Below, piece after piece: positions 18,098-20,943 of a stretch of 20,943 nucleotides of DNA. Origin of the DNA: Physocladia obscura (taxonomy: Eukaryota > Chytridiomycota > Chytridiomycetes > Chytridiales > Chytriomycetaceae); NCBI GenBank assembly GCA_027596945.1, contig JADGJH010000329.1:1-20943 (forward strand). The letters are read 5' to 3'. The position numbers were made by a program, and so were the translations under genes. The stretch's first letter is position 1, and each line of letters begins with the position of its first letter. The notes under the pieces are model-generated. The model was not told the DNA's origin and ran no database searches. It saw only the letters and a program-made list of their open reading frames with translations.

Positions 18098-18305
18098 CAA
18101 TATGAAAAATTTTTTCTTGATTTCGTTTCAATTTGTCAACAAGGTTGCGGACAGGAGAAAAAAATTCAGAGAATGAAAAGGCGGTAAATACAACGTGGAA
18201 AAATTTTAACAAAGAGAATTAGTTTTCTCTTTGACCATTAAATAACGGTAGAGTTGCCAAGCAGTTTGTTCCACTTTGTCATCAGACCATAAAAAATTTT
18301 CAAAA

Positions 18306-20833
18306 ATGAAAGAGGACAGAAGGCAAGGGACAGAGCGTATCGATGAGGTAGACGAGACTGACGAGATTGACGGAGCTGTACATGATGGAGTTGAGAGTGT
18401 AAATTTTGACGGAATAGAAGGGTATATGATGATGGACAGAGGAACCACTGCTGCGGAAAACTCAGACGGAGAGGAAGATGGGGATTATGACAACAGCAGC
18501 GTGGTTTCGGTGTCAACAGTGGCGTCGTCATCAGTAGGAATGGGAACAGGATCGGGAAAGGGGATGGGATTGGTAATGGGAATTGGAATTGGAGCAAGGA
18601 CGGGAATGAGAGCAGGTGGGGTGAAAATTGGTAATGCGATCACAAACACTGGCGCTGCATCCAGCAATGGTGTTGACAACGACACTCTCTGGTCGCAACT
18701 TGCCGTCGTATTTGGTGGGCAGCATATTAATGGCATCGACTTCAGCTCTTCCTCCCGCGTACGAATCGAAGGTATATAATAACCTTTGTTGAATATTTAA
18801 CCCTCACCAGATCTCTTTCCTTTTCATTCACTATCTCACTTACTCACACTTTTACCCACACTTTCACTCTTACACACACACTCTTTTTCTCAGCATTTCG
18901 CTGTTCGTTCTTGCGTGACTCGGGCACACTTTACGCCACGCCAACCTACCTGTTTTTTGTTCCCTCCCAGCACCAAGCAAACCCCTCCATCACAACCACT
19001 CACTCGATTGCAAATACGAATGTAAATGCGAGTGTGAATATACTCTCCTCGGCTTCGTCGTCTTCTACTTCCACGCTGCTGCCCACTGTTGGTATCACGG
19101 ACGAATCTTCAGACTCCGTATCCGATCATGACTCTGCTAATACCAAACTCAAGCCGCCAACACAAAGCGGCCTTGCCCGTGCGCTCTCATCTACGCGCCA
19201 GAAACTCGCGTCAAAGCGTTTGTCAATGTCTGTTTCCCGTCAGCCTCAAAAATCTCCCTCTCAAGAAGAGAAAGAGACTGCGTTAGAAATACACACTGAT
19301 CTCAAAGGCGAGCTCGACAACAATGTCGAAGATGGCGGCGGCGATGACTCGATTCTTCGTTCAACCTCTACTTCGACTCTTGTCTCTCCAACTGCTGCAA
19401 CTGTACGTAAACCCAACAGCATCCCAAACCCGAAAACTTCTCCTCTGGCAAGCTATCCCCCCTTCTACATTACAGTCGCATCAATTACTTCAATATCTCG
19501 CGTGAAGACCATGCCCATACTACTTTCGCCAAACGCTATTTCTATTGAATCCCGAAACACAAACGAACAAATCCTCAGCCATTTTTCGAAACACGTTTTC
19601 CATGCCTTCATTGGTGTCAAAGTCTCGCATGTTGAGCATGCTATTTCTATGCTTGTTGATCAGAATCGCGCTGTGCACGTTGATATTGTCCGATCTATTG
19701 CGTCAGCTGCTGTATCTGTTGGTACTATTGCTGCTATTAGTGCTGATGCTTCGTTGACTGCTGATGCTACGTTGGCAGTGCCAGTATCACGCCGTGGATC
19801 GTTTTTTGAAGCTGCATTCAGTAAAGTTGGGCGGACAAGCGGAAATAGTCGTGGCGAAAGCCGTTTAGATAATCAAGGGAGGAACGCCAACGGGTCTCGT
19901 GCTGTGAGTCCTGAAGAAATTAATGGTGTCGGCATTGCAAATGAAAAGGGTCCAGTAAGTGGAGGTTTGTTGATTGGGGCTCTGAAAGCTGCCGCGGCAG
20001 CTGCCCCAGCAGCGACTGCTTCTACAACCACAAACAATGCATCAGTGGCAACATCAAGTGCAAGCATATATAACGGCACCACTTCTATAACCGCTTTTAA
20101 AGCTGGTGATGACAACGTCTCACCAGTAAACATTTCAAAAATACCCAATGTGTTAATAACAGACACAGACAGCGTTGAGAATGAACATTCAGGGCAAGTT
20201 ACAGTGACAAATAGCTATATTGCTAATTCTGGTAACAGTATTGGTCTGTCAAGCAATAATAGCAATAATAACTACAATGCATCTGTTCCCCCATTGCCAG
20301 TTCCGCAAAAACAACGAACCATAGCAACAGAACGCGGTAGACACCAAGTCACAGACGTATCATCAGCAATTGAAATTCTGAAACGCGAACGCTCTAGCTC
20401 TGCAATGCGTGCAAGGGCACGGGATCTGGCAGCTGCAGACTCTTCGCCTACGAGCACTACTAGTACCGGCGCATCGTCCGCCACCTTTGAACCTATTTCT
20501 AGTAAACAGCAACATCAACAGATCTTGTCCATTGCATCGCCAAACTTTGAAAAACAACATAATCCTCATCAAAAACAGTCCGATGATACCTTGTCATTCA
20601 TGTCAAATACAACTTCAATGTGGGTTTCAGATATTTTTGGTGGAATCTTTGGAGGAGGAGGAGCTTTGGCTGCGATTATGGATATTGACATTACGTATGT
20701 GAATATTTACGGAACGCGTTTCCAAGTAAATTATCGTCGGTTAATGGATTTTATGCTTGTAGCATTTGTGGGTGTTGTTGTTGGGGTTGTAGTAGTTGAT
20801 TTCTGGCTTATTGGAGTTTTGGTATGGGGATAG
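18306..20833 (+). CDS. GRAM-domain protein with C-terminal membrane segment
   Basis: GRAM domains are PH-like lipid-binding modules, often found on proteins at membrane contact sites. Exons are 18306-18771 and 18894-20833 with a 122-nt GT-AG intron that has a CT/CA-rich tract before its acceptor; 801 residues result. The ATG at 18306 is the first in frame. Residues 1-155 are acidic and then Gly/Met-rich. The splice gives RIEAFRCSFLRDSGTLYATPTYLFFVPS (about 153-180), the first GRAM strands. The second part, FYITVASITSISRVKTMPILLSPNAI and on to FHAFIG, lies at about 346-395, so about 160 Ser-rich residues split the domain. The C-terminal third is low complexity. The last 30 residues (LMDFMLVAFVGVVVGVVVVDF and on) look like a membrane anchor. 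I see no VASt/StART-like domain, unlike yeast Lam/Ysp proteins. A TAG ends the frame at 20833, but a GTATGG just before it could be a donor leading beyond the window. Confidence 0.72.
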
Positions 20834-20943
20834 GATTTTCGAACTTTTCGAAAAACTGTTTTTTTGCTTTTTTTTTTTTTTTTTTGGGTTGTTTTTGGTT
20901 TTGTTTTGTGGTTTGTTTTTAAAGGTGGATTTTAAGGGGTTTG
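20834..20943 (+). other. T-rich tail after the GRAM gene
   Basis: This is a T/G-rich stretch with an uninterrupted T run near 20870-20885. It may be 3' UTR, or intron if the GRAM gene continues beyond the window. Nothing else is recognisable. Confidence 0.5.

Overview
The window reads as nuclear DNA of a flagellated (zoosporic) fungus, most likely a chytrid-type lineage. Genes carry short GT-AG introns (about 41-189 nt) and intergenic DNA is AT-rich. The gene set mixes fungal-type proteins (a FUN14 protein, a GRAM protein, Ser/Thr-rich single-pass surface proteins) with flagellar ones (radial spoke head RSPH9, a THEG-repeat protein). No bacterial operon, insertion sequence, CRISPR array, tRNA or rRNA gene was seen. 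The lineage call is inference from gene content; all splice models were built by eye.

Layout. 2-1126 (+): 3' part of an aldo-keto reductase, cut by the window edge. 1892-2194 (+): small one-helix membrane protein. 2528-3553 and 3690-4556 (both -): two tandem Ser/Thr-rich single-pass proteins that end in the same tyrosine-rich motif. 4599-5129 (-): RSPH9 homologue that lacks its C-terminal half. 5174-6463 (+): WD40 protein, divergent from RSPH9 across 44 bp. 6464-8391: gene-poor, AT-rich stretch almost free of CpG. 8392-8936 (+): FUN14-domain protein. 9004-10018 (-): THEG-repeat protein. 10155-16496 (-): large kinesin-3 (motor, FHA, central KIF1-type region, PH) in eight exons, the first only five codons long. 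16690-18086 (+): transcription factor TFIIB in six exons, divergent from the kinesin. 18306-20833 (+): GRAM-domain protein with a C-terminal membrane segment.

How the genes relate. RSPH9, the THEG-repeat protein and kinesin-3 are axoneme or microtubule functions lying within 12 kb, and the WD40 gene shares an upstream region with RSPH9. The others are general cell functions: TFIIB, a FUN14 mitochondrial membrane protein, a probable membrane-contact GRAM protein and an oxidoreductase. The points most worth a second look are the tandem pair with the shared YPGYYDxxGxYHYY tail, the possible deletion or assembly junction where truncated RSPH9 meets the second member of that pair, the CpG desert, and the long low-complexity insertions inside conserved domains of the kinesin and the GRAM protein.
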